From contig NZ_BCUS01000001.1 of assembly GCF_001591345.1 (NCBI RefSeq), positions 106,599 through 170,598 on the forward strand: a stretch of 64,000 nucleotides of DNA, read 5' to 3'. The notes below the pieces were generated by a model. The model searched no databases and was not told the origin of the DNA. It saw only the letters and a program-made list of their open reading frames with translations. Each line of letters opens with the position of its first letter. Position 1 is the first letter of the stretch. The position numbers and the translations under genes were made by a program. This stretch comes from Variovorax boronicumulans NBRC 103145 (GTDB taxonomy: Bacteria > Pseudomonadota > Gammaproteobacteria > Burkholderiales > Burkholderiaceae_C). This document shows positions 13,282 through 22,545 of the stretch, one piece after another.

Positions 13282-14223
13282 ATGCTCCACTTCCTGTTGC
13301 GCCGCGGACTGGCCACCGCGCCCGTGCTCCTGATCGTGGCCGTCATCGTCTTCCTGCTGCTGCGCATGACGCCCGGCGACCCCGCGGCGGCCATCGCCGG
13401 CGACGCGGCCAGCGCACAGGACATCGCGCGCATCCGCGCCCAGCTGGGCCTGGATGCATCGATCGTGACGCAGTTCGTGCACTGGCTCGGCCAGGTGCTG
13501 CGCGGCGACCTCGGCTACTCGTTTTTCTACCGGATGCGCGTGACCGACCTGATCGGCCAGCGCCTGGAGCCCACGCTCTCGGTGGCGGCGGTGACGGTGG
13601 TGCTCACGGTGCTGATCGCCGTGCCGCTGGGCGTGCTCGCGGCCTCGCGGCGCGGCGGCCGGCTCGACCGCTTCATCATGGGCGCCTCGGTGCTCGGCTT
13701 CTCGGTGCCGGTGTTTGTGGCCGGCTACGTGATGATCTGGCTGTTCTCGATGCAGCTCGGCTGGCTGCCCTCACAGGGCTACCAGCGCATCGGCGACGGC
13801 GTGGGCCCGTGGCTGCGCCACCTGGCGCTGCCCTGCGTCACGCTGGCCGTGATGTACGCGGCACTCATCGCGCGGGTCACGCGCGCGGCGGTGTCGGAGG
13901 CGCTCACCGAAGACTACGTGCGCACCGCGCGCGCCAAGGGCATCGCCGAGTGGCGCATGCTGCTGCGCCACGCGCTGGCCAACGCGGCCGTGCCGATCGC
14001 CACCGTCATCGGCCTGAGCGTGGCGGGCCTGATCGGCGGCGTGGTGGTCACCGAGACCATCTACGCGATCCCCGGCCTGGGCCAGCTCACGGTGGACGCC
14101 GTGCTCTCGCGCGACTACCCGCTGATCCAGGCGATCACCCTCTTCTTCTCGCTCGTGTACGTGGTGGTCAACCTGCTGGTGGACCTGAGCTACCTGCTGC
14201 TCGATCCGCGCATCCGGTACTGA
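13282..14223 (+). CDS. ABC transporter permease, DppB type (system 2)
   Basis: A 313-aa inner-membrane permease. The first helix (about residues 9-30) is followed by MTPGDPAAAIAGDAASAQDI and RGDLGYSFFYRMRV, the DppB signature region. The EAA loop is SEALTEDYVRTARAKGIAEW. The C-terminus ends LSYLLLDPRIRY as in the system 1 homologue. The ATG at 13282 was chosen because the hydrophobic helix follows directly and AAGGA lies 10 nt upstream; 24 extra codons in frame upstream are Pro/Arg-rich and unlike the family. Confidence 0.92.
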   Translation: MLHFLLRRGLATAPVLLIVAVIVFLLLRMTPGDPAAAIAGDAASAQDIARIRAQLGLDASIVTQFVHWLGQVLRGDLGYSFFYRMRVTDLIGQRLEPTLSVAAVTVVLTVLIAVPLGVLAASRRGGRLDRFIMGASVLGFSVPVFVAGYVMIWLFSMQLGWLPSQGYQRIGDGVGPWLRHLALPCVTLAVMYAALIARVTRAAVSEALTEDYVRTARAKGIAEWRMLLRHALANAAVPIATVIGLSVAGLIGGVVVTETIYAIPGLGQLTVDAVLSRDYPLIQAITLFFSLVYVVVNLLVDLSYLLLDPRIRY

Positions 14224-14244
14224 CCTTCCTTCGAAAGCCCCGCC

Positions 14245-15195
14245 ATGACTTCGATCTCCCTGCGCGACGACGCGCCTGCCTCTGCCGCGGTTCCTCCCGC
14301 CGCACCCCGGGCCCCGGCCCGCTCGCTGCTGCGCCGCCTGCTCGCCAACGGCGGCGTGCGCATCGGCGGCGTCCTGCTGGCCACGATGCTGCTGCTGGCA
14401 GTGGCCGCGCCCTGGCTCGGCACCATCGACCCGAACGCGATGGACCCCGCGAACTCGCACCTGCCGCCCGGCGCGCGCGCCGAGTTCACCACGCTGGCGG
14501 GCGACAGCTTCGATCGCTTCTTTCCGCTGGGCACCGACAGCATGGGGCGCGACCTGTGGAGCCGCACGGCCTACGGGGCGCGCATCTCGCTGTCGGTGGG
14601 CGTGGCGGTGGCGCTGGGCTCGGTCGCGTTCGGCCTCGTGGTGGGCATGGTGGCGGGCTACTTCCGGCGCCTAGACGGCGTGATCATGCGGGTGATGGAC
14701 GGGATGATGGCCATCCCCGGCATCCTGTTCGCGATCGTGCTGGTGGCCGTGTGGCGGCCCAGCCTGCTCACGGTGATCCTGGCCATCGTGGTGCCCGAGA
14801 CGCCGCGCGTGGCGCGGCTGGTGCGCTCGGTGGTGCTGTCGGTGCGCGAAGAGCCGTACGTGGAAGCGGCCGTCGCGCTCGACACGCCGACCTGGAAGCT
14901 GATGTTGCGCCACATCCTGCCCAACACGGTGGCGCCGCTGATCGTGCAGGGCACCTTCATCTGCGCGGCGGCGATGCTGGTGGAGGCCGTGATGTCCTTC
15001 CTGGGCATCGGCCTGCCGTCCGAGGTGCCGACCTGGGGGAACATCATGTCCGAAGGCCGCACGCACTTCACCTCGCACCCCTCGACCGTGCTGCTGCCCG
15101 GCCTCTTCCTGGCGCTCACGGTGCTGGCCGTGAACATGCTCGGCGACGGCCTGCGCGAGGCGCTCGATCCCAAGTTCAAGGCACGCGGAGGCTGA
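14245..15195 (+). CDS. ABC transporter permease, DppC type (system 2)
   Basis: A 316-aa inner-membrane permease. It has a Pro/Ala-rich cytoplasmic N-terminus, a first helix at about 39-60, the OppC_N-type block FPLGTDSMGRDLWSRTAYG, five further helices, the EAA loop EAAVALDTPTWKLMLRHILP and the closing SFLGIGLPSEVPTWGNIMSEG. It begins 21 nt after the DppB-type gene. The longer periplasmic stretch before the GTDSMGRD block (residues about 70-92) differs from system 1. Confidence 0.93.
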   Translation: MTSISLRDDAPASAAVPPAAPRAPARSLLRRLLANGGVRIGGVLLATMLLLAVAAPWLGTIDPNAMDPANSHLPPGARAEFTTLAGDSFDRFFPLGTDSMGRDLWSRTAYGARISLSVGVAVALGSVAFGLVVGMVAGYFRRLDGVIMRVMDGMMAIPGILFAIVLVAVWRPSLLTVILAIVVPETPRVARLVRSVVLSVREEPYVEAAVALDTPTWKLMLRHILPNTVAPLIVQGTFICAAAMLVEAVMSFLGIGLPSEVPTWGNIMSEGRTHFTSHPSTVLLPGLFLALTVLAVNMLGDGLREALDPKFKARGG

Positions 15196-15197
15196 GC

Positions 15198-16829
15198 ATG
15201 ACATCCCCCACTTCCACAACATCTGCCGCGCCCTGCCTCGTGGTGCGCGACCTTGCCATCGACCTGCCCGCCGGCGCTGACCGCGCGCACGCGGTGCACG
15301 GCATCTCGTTCGACGTGATGCCCGGCCAGGTCGTGTGCCTGCTGGGCGAATCGGGCTCCGGCAAGTCGGTCATCGCGCAGGCCGCGATGGGCCTGCTGCC
15401 CGCGTCGCTGCGGCCCTCGGCCGGGCGCATCGAGGTGCAGGGCGAGGACGTGCTCGCGGCCAGCCCGGCGCGGCTGCGCGCCCTGCGCGGCGCGCGCATG
15501 GCGATGGTGTTCCAGGAGCCGATGACCGCGCTCAACCCGGTGATGCGCTGCGGCGCGCAGGTCGACGAGGTCCTGGCCGAGCACACGACGCTGGGCGCCG
15601 CCGCGCGCCGCGCGCGCGTGCTGGCCATCTTCGAGCGCGTGCGGCTGCCCGAGCCGCAGCGCATCTACGACGCCTACCCGCACCAGCTCTCGGGCGGGCA
15701 GCGCCAGCGCATCGTGATCGCCATCGCGCTGATCCTGCGCCCGGCCCTGCTGATCTGCGATGAGCCCACCACCGCGCTCGACGTGACCACGCAGGCCGAG
15801 ATCCTCGCGCTCATCCGCGAGATGCAGCAGGAGAACGGCACGGCCGTGCTGTTCATCACGCACGATTTCGGCGTGGTGGCGGACATCGCCGACCAGGTGG
15901 TGGTGCTGCAGCTGGGCCGGCAGGTCGAGAGCGGCCCGAAGGACGAAGTGCTGCGCCGCCCGAAGGAGGCCTACACGCGCATGCTGCTCGACGCGGTGCC
16001 GCGGCTGGCGCCCGTGCTGCGCGCGCCCATCGACGCCCGGGCGCCGCTGCTCGATGCGCGCGGCGTGGGCAAGGTCTACCGCACGGGCAGTTGGCCCGGC
16101 AAGCGCCGCACGGTGCATGCGGCGGCCGACGTGTCGCTGAAGCTGCATGCAGGCGAGACGGTCGGCATCGTGGGCGAATCGGGCTCGGGCAAGTCGACCG
16201 TGGCGCGCTGCATCGCGCGGCTGATCGAGCCGACCGACGGCGACATCCGCGTGCCGGGCATCGAGGGCTCGCGTGGCGCGCAGCGCTCGGCGTTCCGGCG
16301 CATGGTGCAGGTCGTGTTCCAGGACCCGAACCGCTCGCTCAACCCGCGCCGCACGGTGGGCCAGTCGATCGTCGAGGGGCCGGTGAATTTCGGCGTGCCG
16401 CATGCCAAGGCCTGGCAGCGCGCCGAAGAGCTGATGGCGCTGGTGCGGCTGCAGCCCGAGGTGCTGCACCGCTACCCGAGCGAGTTCTCGGGCGGCCAGC
16501 GCCAGCGGCTGTGCATTGCACGCGCGCTGGCCTGCGAGCCGCGCGTGCTGATCGCCGACGAAGCCGTGTCGGCGCTCGACGTGTCGGTGCAGGACCAGAT
16601 ATTGAAGCTGCTCGCGGAGATCCAGCAGCGGCTGTCGATCGGCATCCTGTTCATCACCCACGACCTGCGCGTGGCCAGCCAGATCTGCGACCGCCTGATC
16701 GTGATGCACAAGGGCCGCATCGTCGAGCAAGGCAGCGCACACGACGTGCTGCTGTCGCCGCGCGAGGCCTACACGCGCACGCTGCTGGCCGCGGCGCCGG
16801 GCCAGGGCTATGCGTTCGGAGGCGGCTGA
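15198..16829 (+). CDS. Fused double ABC ATPase (OppD-OppF fusion) of system 2
   Basis: A 543-aa cytoplasmic protein with two complete ABC domains, as in GsiA or YejF. Domain 1 (about 10-255) has Walker [10 protein letters not shown], signature [15 protein letters not shown] and Walker [13 protein letters not shown]. Domain 2 (about 280-540) has [25 protein letters not shown] and [12 protein letters not shown]. Unlike the system 1 ATPases, neither half carries the C-terminal Cys-rich oligopeptide extension, so no iron-sulfur cluster is expected. The ATG lies 2 nt after the permease stop. The in-frame upstream extension lies inside the permease gene and was discarded. Confidence 0.93.
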   Translation: MTSPTSTTSAAPCLVVRDLAIDLPAGADRAHAVHGISFDVMPGQVVCLLGESGSGKSVIAQAAMGLLPASLRPSAGRIEVQGEDVLAASPARLRALRGARMAMVFQEPMTALNPVMRCGAQVDEVLAEHTTLGAAARRARVLAIFERVRLPEPQRIYDAYPHQLSGGQRQRIVIAIALILRPALLICDEPTTALDVTTQAEILALIREMQQENGTAVLFITHDFGVVADIADQVVVLQLGRQVESGPKDEVLRRPKEAYTRMLLDAVPRLAPVLRAPIDARAPLLDARGVGKVYRTGSWPGKRRTVHAAADVSLKLHAGETVGIVGESGSGKSTVARCIARLIEPTDGDIRVPGIEGSRGAQRSAFRRMVQVVFQDPNRSLNPRRTVGQSIVEGPVNFGVPHAKAWQRAEELMALVRLQPEVLHRYPSEFSGGQRQRLCIARALACEPRVLIADEAVSALDVSVQDQILKLLAEIQQRLSIGILFITHDLRVASQICDRLIVMHKGRIVEQGSAHDVLLSPREAYTRTLLAAAPGQGYAFGGG

Positions 16830-16892
16830 GCGCCGTCCTCTTCCTCTCTTTCAACCCACCTTCATCCCACCACCCACAGAAGAAACGAAGAC

Positions 16893-18278
16893 ATGACCAC
16901 ACCCCTGTACGAACTCAGTGCCCTCCAGTTGCTCGAACGCTACCGTGACCGCGCCTTGTCGCCGGTCGAAGTGACGCAGGCCGTTCTTGCGCGCATCGAG
17001 CGCTGGGAGCCGCACATCCACGCCACCTACGGGCTGGACGCCGAAGCCGCGCTCGCATCGGCGCGCGCCTCCGAGGCGCGCTGGGCCCAGGGCAAGCCGC
17101 AGGGCGATCTCGACGGCGTGCCGGTCACGCTGAAGGAGAACATCGCCACGCGCGGCACGCCCACGCCGATCGGCAGCGCCGCCACCGTGCTGGCGCCCGC
17201 CGCGGCCGACGCCCCCGCCGCCGCGCACCTGCGCGAAGCCGGCGCGGTGATCGTGACCAAGACGACGATGCCCGACTTCGGCTTTCTCGGCGCCGCGCCG
17301 TCGAGCTTCCACGCGCTCACGCGCAACCCATGGGACCTGGGCCGCAACACCGGCGGCTCGAGCTCGGGCGCCGGCGCCGCGGCTGCCGCGGGCTACGGCC
17401 CGCTGCACCTGGGCACCGACATCGGCGGCTCGGTGCGCATCCCAGCCAGCTTCTGCGGCGTGTTCGGCCTCAAGCCCAGCCACGGCCGCATCCCGGTCGA
17501 CCCGCCCGCCGCGGCGCGCGTGATCGGACCCATGACGCGCACCGTGGCCGACGCCGCGCTCTTGATGCAGGTGGTGACGCGCCCCGACGCGCGCGACTAC
17601 ATGAGCCTGCCGCCGAACGACTTCGCATGGCAGCGCCTCGAGCGCAACGTGAAGGGCCTGCGCATCGGCCTGTGGACCGAGACCATGGGCGGCTGGCCCA
17701 TCGATGCGGAAGTCAAAGAGGCGGTGCTGGCCGCGGCGCGCCTGTTCGAGCAGGCCGGCGCCATCGTCGAGCCGCTGGCCGACTGGACCACGCTGGACAT
17801 GCGCATGGGCATGGCCCACTTCTTCACGATGCGCTGCCGCGTCGACCTGGCCGCGATGGCGCCGGAGCGCGCGAAGCTCGCGGCCGGCTACATCCACCAG
17901 GCGGCGGAGTTCGCGGCCTCGCTCACGCCCGAAGACACCTTCCGCGCCTTCACGCGCATGCAGGCCTTGCGCGCGGCCACCGTGGCGGCCACGCAGCCCT
18001 TCGACTACGTGCTGTCGCCGGTGTCGCCGGTGCTGCCCTTCGCGGCGGAGGCCATCAACAGCGGCTCGGAAAACCTGCTGAAGGACTCGCACTTCACGTC
18101 GGTGTTCAACCAGTCGGAACAACCGGCCGCCTCGATCAACTGCGGCCATGCAAAAAATGGCCTGCCGATCGGCCTGCAGATCGCGGGGCGTCGCTTCGAC
18201 GACCTGGGCGTGCTGCAGATGGCGCGCTTCTACGAATCGGTGCGTCCGGCACAGGCGCGCTGGCCCGAGCCGGCCTGA
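16893..18278 (+). CDS. Amidase (amidase signature family)
   Basis: A 461-aa serine hydrolase of the amidase-signature family. The catalytic triad can be placed by family spacing: Lys81 in VTLKENIATRG, cis-Ser156 in NTGGSSSGAGAAAA and nucleophile Ser180 in GTDIGGSVRIPASFCG. There is no signal peptide. It is the last gene of the MarR-controlled operon, 63 nt after the fused ATPase, so it probably hydrolyses an amide or peptide bond of the imported compound. Gln-tRNA amidotransferase subunit A is excluded by context and by the absence of gatB/gatC. Confidence 0.9.
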   Translation: MTTPLYELSALQLLERYRDRALSPVEVTQAVLARIERWEPHIHATYGLDAEAALASARASEARWAQGKPQGDLDGVPVTLKENIATRGTPTPIGSAATVLAPAAADAPAAAHLREAGAVIVTKTTMPDFGFLGAAPSSFHALTRNPWDLGRNTGGSSSGAGAAAAAGYGPLHLGTDIGGSVRIPASFCGVFGLKPSHGRIPVDPPAAARVIGPMTRTVADAALLMQVVTRPDARDYMSLPPNDFAWQRLERNVKGLRIGLWTETMGGWPIDAEVKEAVLAAARLFEQAGAIVEPLADWTTLDMRMGMAHFFTMRCRVDLAAMAPERAKLAAGYIHQAAEFAASLTPEDTFRAFTRMQALRAATVAATQPFDYVLSPVSPVLPFAAEAINSGSENLLKDSHFTSVFNQSEQPAASINCGHAKNGLPIGLQIAGRRFDDLGVLQMARFYESVRPAQARWPEPA

Positions 18279-18297
18279 CCGGGCTGGGTCAGGCGAA

Positions 18298-18516
18298 TCA
18301 GTCCGGCGCGTTCATCACGCGGTCGAACTCTTCGTCGGCCGGCACGTTGTCGGCATCGAGCTCGCTGGCATCGGTGAGGTCGATGCCCGTTTCGTCCGAC
18401 AGGTCGTCGGACGCATCGGCTTCGAGTTCGTCGAAGTCGTCGGCAGGCGTGCTGTCGTCATCGTCGTCTTCGGACGACGAGGCGGAGCGCGCGGTGGCAT
18501 CGGCTTGGGGCGTCAT
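18298..18516 (-). CDS. Small strongly acidic protein, function unknown
   Basis: A 72-aa protein with 20 Asp and 7 Glu, two Arg, no Lys and no Cys, including a run of five Asp (residues 17-21). It is almost certainly disordered. The ATG at 18516 has a clear CGAGGAA ribosome site about 8 nt upstream; longer in-frame versions lack one. It is convergent with the amidase gene (18-bp gap) and lies just downstream of the ZIP transporter on the same strand. No function is assigned. Metal buffering or nucleic-acid mimicry would be guesses. Confidence 0.72.
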   Translation of the reverse strand: MTPQADATARSASSSEDDDDDSTPADDFDELEADASDDLSDETGIDLTDASELDADNVPADEEFDRVMNAPD

Positions 18517-18647
18517 GATCGAATTCCTCGGCAGATGAGTAAACGGCCCTCTATGGTGCGCCTGTTTTGCCCCTTGCGGTGGATCGACGGGCTGACGTCG
18601 GTGTCGGAAAGTTTCCCGTCCCCCGAGGCCACCCACACGCGTCGTCG

Positions 18648-19553
18648 TCAGTCTTTGTGGACGTGGCCGTGCTCGCCGTGTCCTTCATCGTGGCCGTGTT
18701 CGTGGCCATGCTCGCCGTGCGCCAAGCGGCTCACGAGCGTGACCAGCAGGATGCCGGCCGCGAGCCACGCGATCTGCGCCGCGGTCTGGCGCGCGGGCAG
18801 GCGCTTTTGCAGCTGCGGAATCAGGTCGGCCAGCGCCACGTAGACGAAGCTGCTGCCCGCCAGCACCAGGAAGTACGGCAGCCAGCCATGCAGCTGGTCG
18901 ACCAGCCACCAGCCCGCGATGCCGCCGAGCATGGTCATGGTGCCCGCGAGCGACACCTTCACCAGCGCCGCGCGCGAATTGGCCGAGCTCTGGCGCAGCA
19001 CCACGAGGTCGCCGATGTGGTGCGGCACCTCGTGCGCGAGCACGGCCAGCGCGGCCACGAGGCCCAGGCGGATGTCGGCCACGAAGGCCGAGGCGATCAG
19101 GATGCCGTCGCCGAAGCAGTGCACGCTGTCGCCGGTGAGCACGGCCCAGCCGCCGCCGCCCGTGGGGGGCGCGTGGTGGTGATGGGCGTGCGAATGGCCG
19201 TGGTGATCGTGGTCGTGGTGATCGTGGGCGCCCTCTTTCGCCGGTGCGGCATCGCCATGGTGATGCTCATGCCCGTGGTGCCACAGCTCGGCCTTGTCGA
19301 GCAGAAAGAAGAACACCAGCCCGAACAGCAGCACCGCGAACAGCAGCGCGGGCTCGATGCGGCTTTCGAAGGCCTCGGGCAGCAGGTGCATGAAGGCGGT
19401 GGCCAGCAGCGCGCCGGCCGCCAGGCTCAGCAGGTGCTGCGGGTTCACGCCGCCGCCGCCGCTGCGCACGCCCACGCGCAGCAGCAGGGCCGCGAGCCAG
19501 ACGCTTCCGATGCCGGCGACCAGGGTCGCCACGAGGATTACTATCAAATTCAT
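18648..19553 (-). CDS. ZIP-family divalent metal transporter
   Basis: A 301-aa inner-membrane transporter for zinc or related divalent metals. It has three N-terminal helices, a long His-rich cytoplasmic loop (about residues 91-130, with many HH, HD and HG repeats), then helix 4 HCFGDGILIASAF and helix 5 HEVPHHIGD, which form the binuclear metal site. The C-terminus ends in a second His/Gly/Glu stretch. The ATG lies in an A/T-rich patch with no close neighbour upstream. The acidic 72-aa gene follows it on the same strand. No Zur-like box was recognised. Confidence 0.92.
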   Translation of the reverse strand: MNLIVILVATLVAGIGSVWLAALLLRVGVRSGGGGVNPQHLLSLAAGALLATAFMHLLPEAFESRIEPALLFAVLLFGLVFFFLLDKAELWHHGHEHHHGDAAPAKEGAHDHHDHDHHGHSHAHHHHAPPTGGGGWAVLTGDSVHCFGDGILIASAFVADIRLGLVAALAVLAHEVPHHIGDLVVLRQSSANSRAALVKVSLAGTMTMLGGIAGWWLVDQLHGWLPYFLVLAGSSFVYVALADLIPQLQKRLPARQTAAQIAWLAAGILLVTLVSRLAHGEHGHEHGHDEGHGEHGHVHKD

Positions 19554-19599
19554 AGCTGCTTGCGCAAGAGGGACGGCCGTTATGACCTTGTTCCGTTCA

Positions 19600-19633
19600 T
19601 AAAAAGAGAAAGGCCGTCACTTCGGACGGCCTT
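19600..19633 (-). terminator. Rho-independent terminator of the dienelactone hydrolase gene
   Basis: A 9-bp perfect stem, AAGGCCGTC (19610-19618) and GACGGCCTT (19625-19633), with a 6-nt loop is followed on the minus strand by TTCTCTTTTT. It lies 33 nt past the stop at 19666 and separates this gene from the ZIP gene. Confidence 0.88.
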
Positions 19634-19665
19634 CGGCGGCGGGTGGCTACGGGCGCCGTCTTCGG

Positions 19666-20565
19666 TCAGGCGACACCATTGGCTTTGAACCAGGCCGTGG
19701 CACGCTGCCAGCCGTCTTCCGCGGCGCTCTTGAGGTAGCTGGGGCGGTAGTCGGCGTGGAACGCGTGGCCTGCTTCGGGGTACACGACGAAGCTCGATGC
19801 CTTGGCCGCCGGAGTCCCACCGGCCAGAGCAGCTTTCATCTTATCAACCGTGTCAAGGGGGATGCCCTGGTCTTTTCCGCCGTACAGGCCGAGCACCGGC
19901 GCCTGCAGGCTGGCGGCGATGTCGACGGGGTGCTTGGGCTGCAATTCACTGGCCTGACCCACCAGCCGGCCGTACCACGCCACGCCGGCCTTGACCTTGC
20001 CGGTGGCCGCATACAGCCACACGATGCGCCCGCCCCAGCAGAAGCCGGTGATGCCGGCCTTGCTCGTGTCGCCGCCGTTGGCCTTGGCCCAGGCCAGGGC
20101 GCCGTCGAGGTCGGCCATGACCTGCGCGTCGGGCACCTTGGTGACGATGTCGGCCTGCAGCTTGGGAATGTCGGTGTAGCCGCGCGGATCGCCCTGGCGC
20201 GCGTACAGCTCGGGCGCGATGGCCAGGTAGCCCAGCTCGGCGAAGCGGCGGCAGGTGTCGGCGATGTACTCGTGCACGCCGAAGATTTCCTGGATCACCA
20301 GCACCACGGGCAGCCCGGTCTTGCCAGCCGGCGCCGCGGCATAGGCAGGCACCCCGAAGCCGTTGACGGTGTACTTGATGGGGCCGGCCTTCAGGCCGTC
20401 GGCCGGGGTGGTGATGGCCGTCTGCGCGGCCACCGGCAGCACGGCGGCGGCGTAGCCGACACCGAGGGCGGCCTTGAGCGCGGTGCGGCGCGTGGCCCCC
20501 TGCTCGGTGCTGTCGCCGGGGCGCAGCGAATCGAATTCGGAACGGTTGTCGTCGAAGGAGGTCAT
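19666..20565 (-). CDS. Dienelactone hydrolase family protein, Tat-exported
   Basis: A 299-aa alpha/beta hydrolase. A twin-arginine signal (ATRRTALKAALGVGYAAAVLPVAAQ, broken by Ala-rich helix; RR at 26-27) indicates export in folded form. The triad is Cys176 in GFCWGGR, Asp232 in GGKDQG and His267 in EAGHAFH, as in carboxymethylenebutenolidase, together with QEIFGVHEY near residue 92. The start at 20565 was chosen for GGAGCC upstream and because 18 extra codons upstream look non-coding. It stands alone; a chlorocatechol pathway is not seen, so the real ester or lactone substrate is unknown. Confidence 0.9.
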   Translation of the reverse strand: MTSFDDNRSEFDSLRPGDSTEQGATRRTALKAALGVGYAAAVLPVAAQTAITTPADGLKAGPIKYTVNGFGVPAYAAAPAGKTGLPVVLVIQEIFGVHEYIADTCRRFAELGYLAIAPELYARQGDPRGYTDIPKLQADIVTKVPDAQVMADLDGALAWAKANGGDTSKAGITGFCWGGRIVWLYAATGKVKAGVAWYGRLVGQASELQPKHPVDIAASLQAPVLGLYGGKDQGIPLDTVDKMKAALAGGTPAAKASSFVVYPEAGHAFHADYRPSYLKSAAEDGWQRATAWFKANGVA

Positions 20566-20692
20566 GCAAGGGCTCCGGTTGAATCGTCTGACAAGGGGGT
20601 GTGGCGTAGAAAAACGCACGCCGCAATGTAGGCGAAATCGGGCCGGGCCGTATGACCGGACCGTAAAGCAGCCGGGCCGCTTCGGGCTGCGG

Positions 20693-21433
20693 CTACGCGC
20701 CGTAGGCCCGCCGTGCCAGCGCCTCGGCCAGCACCTGCGCCGGGTCGACGAGGCGCAGCCCCGCCACCGCGGCCGAGCCCTGCAGGCCCAGCGGCACCTC
20801 GGTGCAGCCCATGATGATCGTGACCGGGCCGTGCCGTTCGGCCAGCCGCAGCGCGACCTCGGAGAAGCAGCGTTCGGCCAGCGGCAGGTTGCCGGCCTTC
20901 ACGCCGTCGAAGATGCCGCGCATGATGGTCTGGCGCTCGTCGGCCAACGGCACATGGCAGCCCAGGCCGGCCTCGGCCAGCGCCTGCTCGTACAACCGCA
21001 CGCGGTAGGTGCCTTCGGTGGCCATCAGCGCCACCTCGGTCGCGCCTTGCGCGGCCAGTTGCTGCGCGGTCTCGCGCGCCATGTGCAGCAGCTCGACCTG
21101 CGGAAAGCGCTCCTGCAGGTTGGCGTGCCACGCATGCGCGGTGTTGCAGGCGATGGCCACGGCGCGGCTGCCCAGCGCGGCCAGCCGGCCCAGCGCCTGC
21201 AGCATCGGTTCGAGCGGCTGGTGCGCGCCCTGCGCGTCGGAGGCCAGCGCGCCGGTGCGGTCGGGCACCGGCACCTGCGCCAGCCAGTGCTCGGGAAAGG
21301 ACTGGTCGCGCACCGGCTCGCCACGCGCACGCATCTGCTGCGCGCAGGCCTGCACGAAGAGCCGGACGAAGTCGGCGCCCGCCGCGGGGCCCATGCCCCC
21401 GAGGATGCCGACGACCTGTGTGGCTGCGACCAT
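20693..21433 (-). CDS. Aspartate/glutamate racemase family protein
   Basis: A 246-aa cofactor-independent racemase. The two catalytic cysteines are Cys96 in AIACNTAHAW and Cys210 in IIMGCTEVPL. The N-terminal GILGGMGPAAGADF block is that of YgeA/aspartate-racemase-type enzymes. The start ATG at 21433 lies 20 nt after the binding-protein stop, with an AAGAG/AAAAG purine stretch upstream. Co-transcription with a glutamate-type binding protein and divergence from a D-amino-acid dehydrogenase suggest a role in acidic D-amino-acid use. A GC-rich hairpin at 20668-20690 followed by TTTAC may end transcription. Confidence 0.9.
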   Translation of the reverse strand: MVAATQVVGILGGMGPAAGADFVRLFVQACAQQMRARGEPVRDQSFPEHWLAQVPVPDRTGALASDAQGAHQPLEPMLQALGRLAALGSRAVAIACNTAHAWHANLQERFPQVELLHMARETAQQLAAQGATEVALMATEGTYRVRLYEQALAEAGLGCHVPLADERQTIMRGIFDGVKAGNLPLAERCFSEVALRLAERHGPVTIIMGCTEVPLGLQGSAAVAGLRLVDPAQVLAEALARRAYGA

Positions 21434-21453
21434 GTCTTTTCTCTTGCCTTCGA

Positions 21454-22344
21454 TCAGGTGGCCGGCTTGTCGCTGAAGGCCTTCAGGTTTTCTTTGAGCT
21501 GGTCGCTCATCGGCAGGTTCAGCGGCACGTTCTTCGGCGGGATCGGCTGCATGAACCACTTGGTGTAGAGCTTCTCGAACTCGCCGCTCTTCATCATGGC
21601 GGTGAAGGTGTCGTCCACCAGCTTCTTGAAGGCCGGGTCGTCCTTGGGCAGCATGCAGGCGTAGGGCTCGACCTGCAGCGACTCGCCCACCACTTCGTAG
21701 TCGGCCGGGTTCTTCGAGTTGGCGATGAGGCCGAACAGCAGGATGTCGTCCATGGCGAAGGCCACGGCGCGGTCGCTCTCGACCAGCAGGAACGCGTCGG
21801 CGTGGTCCTTGCCGAGCACGATGTTCATGTCGAGGTTCTTCTCGGTGTTGTACTTGCGCATGACCAGCGCGTTGGTGGTGCCGGTGGTGCTGGCCACGGT
21901 CTTCTTCGCCAGGTCGGCGTAGTCCTTGATCTTCGAAGACTTCTTCGTCAAGAGGCGCGTGCCCGTGTAGAAGTGGTTCACCGCAAAGGCCACGTCCTTG
22001 CCGCGCGCGGTGTTGTTGGTGGTGGAGCCGCACTCCAGGTCGATGGTGCCGTTGGTGATCAGCGGGATGCGGTTCTGCGAGGTGACCGCCATCAGCGAGA
22101 CCTGCAGGTTGGGCTTGTTCAACTTCTTCTTCACCGCCTCGACCACGGCGTTGGAGAGTTCCACCGAGAACCCGATCGGCTTGTTGGGGCCGTCCAGGTA
22201 GCTGAAGGGCACCGACGACTCGCGGTAGGCGAGCGAGATCTTGCCGGACTCGGCGATCTTGGCGAGCGTGTCGGCAGCCTGCGCGGCCGGTGCAGTGAAG
22301 AGGACCGCGGCAGCCAGGGACGCCATCAAAACGGAGAGTTTCAT
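21454..22344 (-). CDS. Glutamate/aspartate-type ABC substrate-binding protein
   Basis: A 296-aa periplasmic binding protein (SBP_bac_3, GltI type). The signal peptide is residues 1-23 (MKLSVLMASLAAAVLF, AQA cleavage). Family features are the SYLDGPNKPIGFSVEL block, the IDLECGSTTNN segment that binds the alpha-carboxylate, and the VESDRAVAFAMDD helix. The ATG at 22344 has GAAGG 6-7 nt upstream; the ATG 12 nt earlier has none. No permease or ATPase is adjacent, so it must share an importer encoded elsewhere. It is first in an operon with the racemase. Confidence 0.92.
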   Translation of the reverse strand: MKLSVLMASLAAAVLFTAPAAQAADTLAKIAESGKISLAYRESSVPFSYLDGPNKPIGFSVELSNAVVEAVKKKLNKPNLQVSLMAVTSQNRIPLITNGTIDLECGSTTNNTARGKDVAFAVNHFYTGTRLLTKKSSKIKDYADLAKKTVASTTGTTNALVMRKYNTEKNLDMNIVLGKDHADAFLLVESDRAVAFAMDDILLFGLIANSKNPADYEVVGESLQVEPYACMLPKDDPAFKKLVDDTFTAMMKSGEFEKLYTKWFMQPIPPKNVPLNLPMSDQLKENLKAFSDKPAT

Positions 22345-22545
22345 TCGAGCCTTCATCGGTTGGATTGAACAGACAGCCAGTGTAAGAAGGAGTGACACAT
22401 CGGGACAATTCCAATTAACCCCGGGGTCATGCCCAAAGGTTATGGGCTGGGTTCTTTTGGCATTTCCGGGCCAAGCGAGGGGCCTCTACAGTCGCACGCT
22501 GTCTCTTCTGTTCCCTTTCTTCTTCACTTCCGGAAAGTTGCCTCC

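Noticed and set aside
22345..22545. Defined promoter or sigma54 site between the glutamate-type binding protein and dadA
   Set aside because: TTGGCA and TACAGT are present but spaced 24 bp apart, and TGGCA lacks a proper -12 partner, so no promoter was called.
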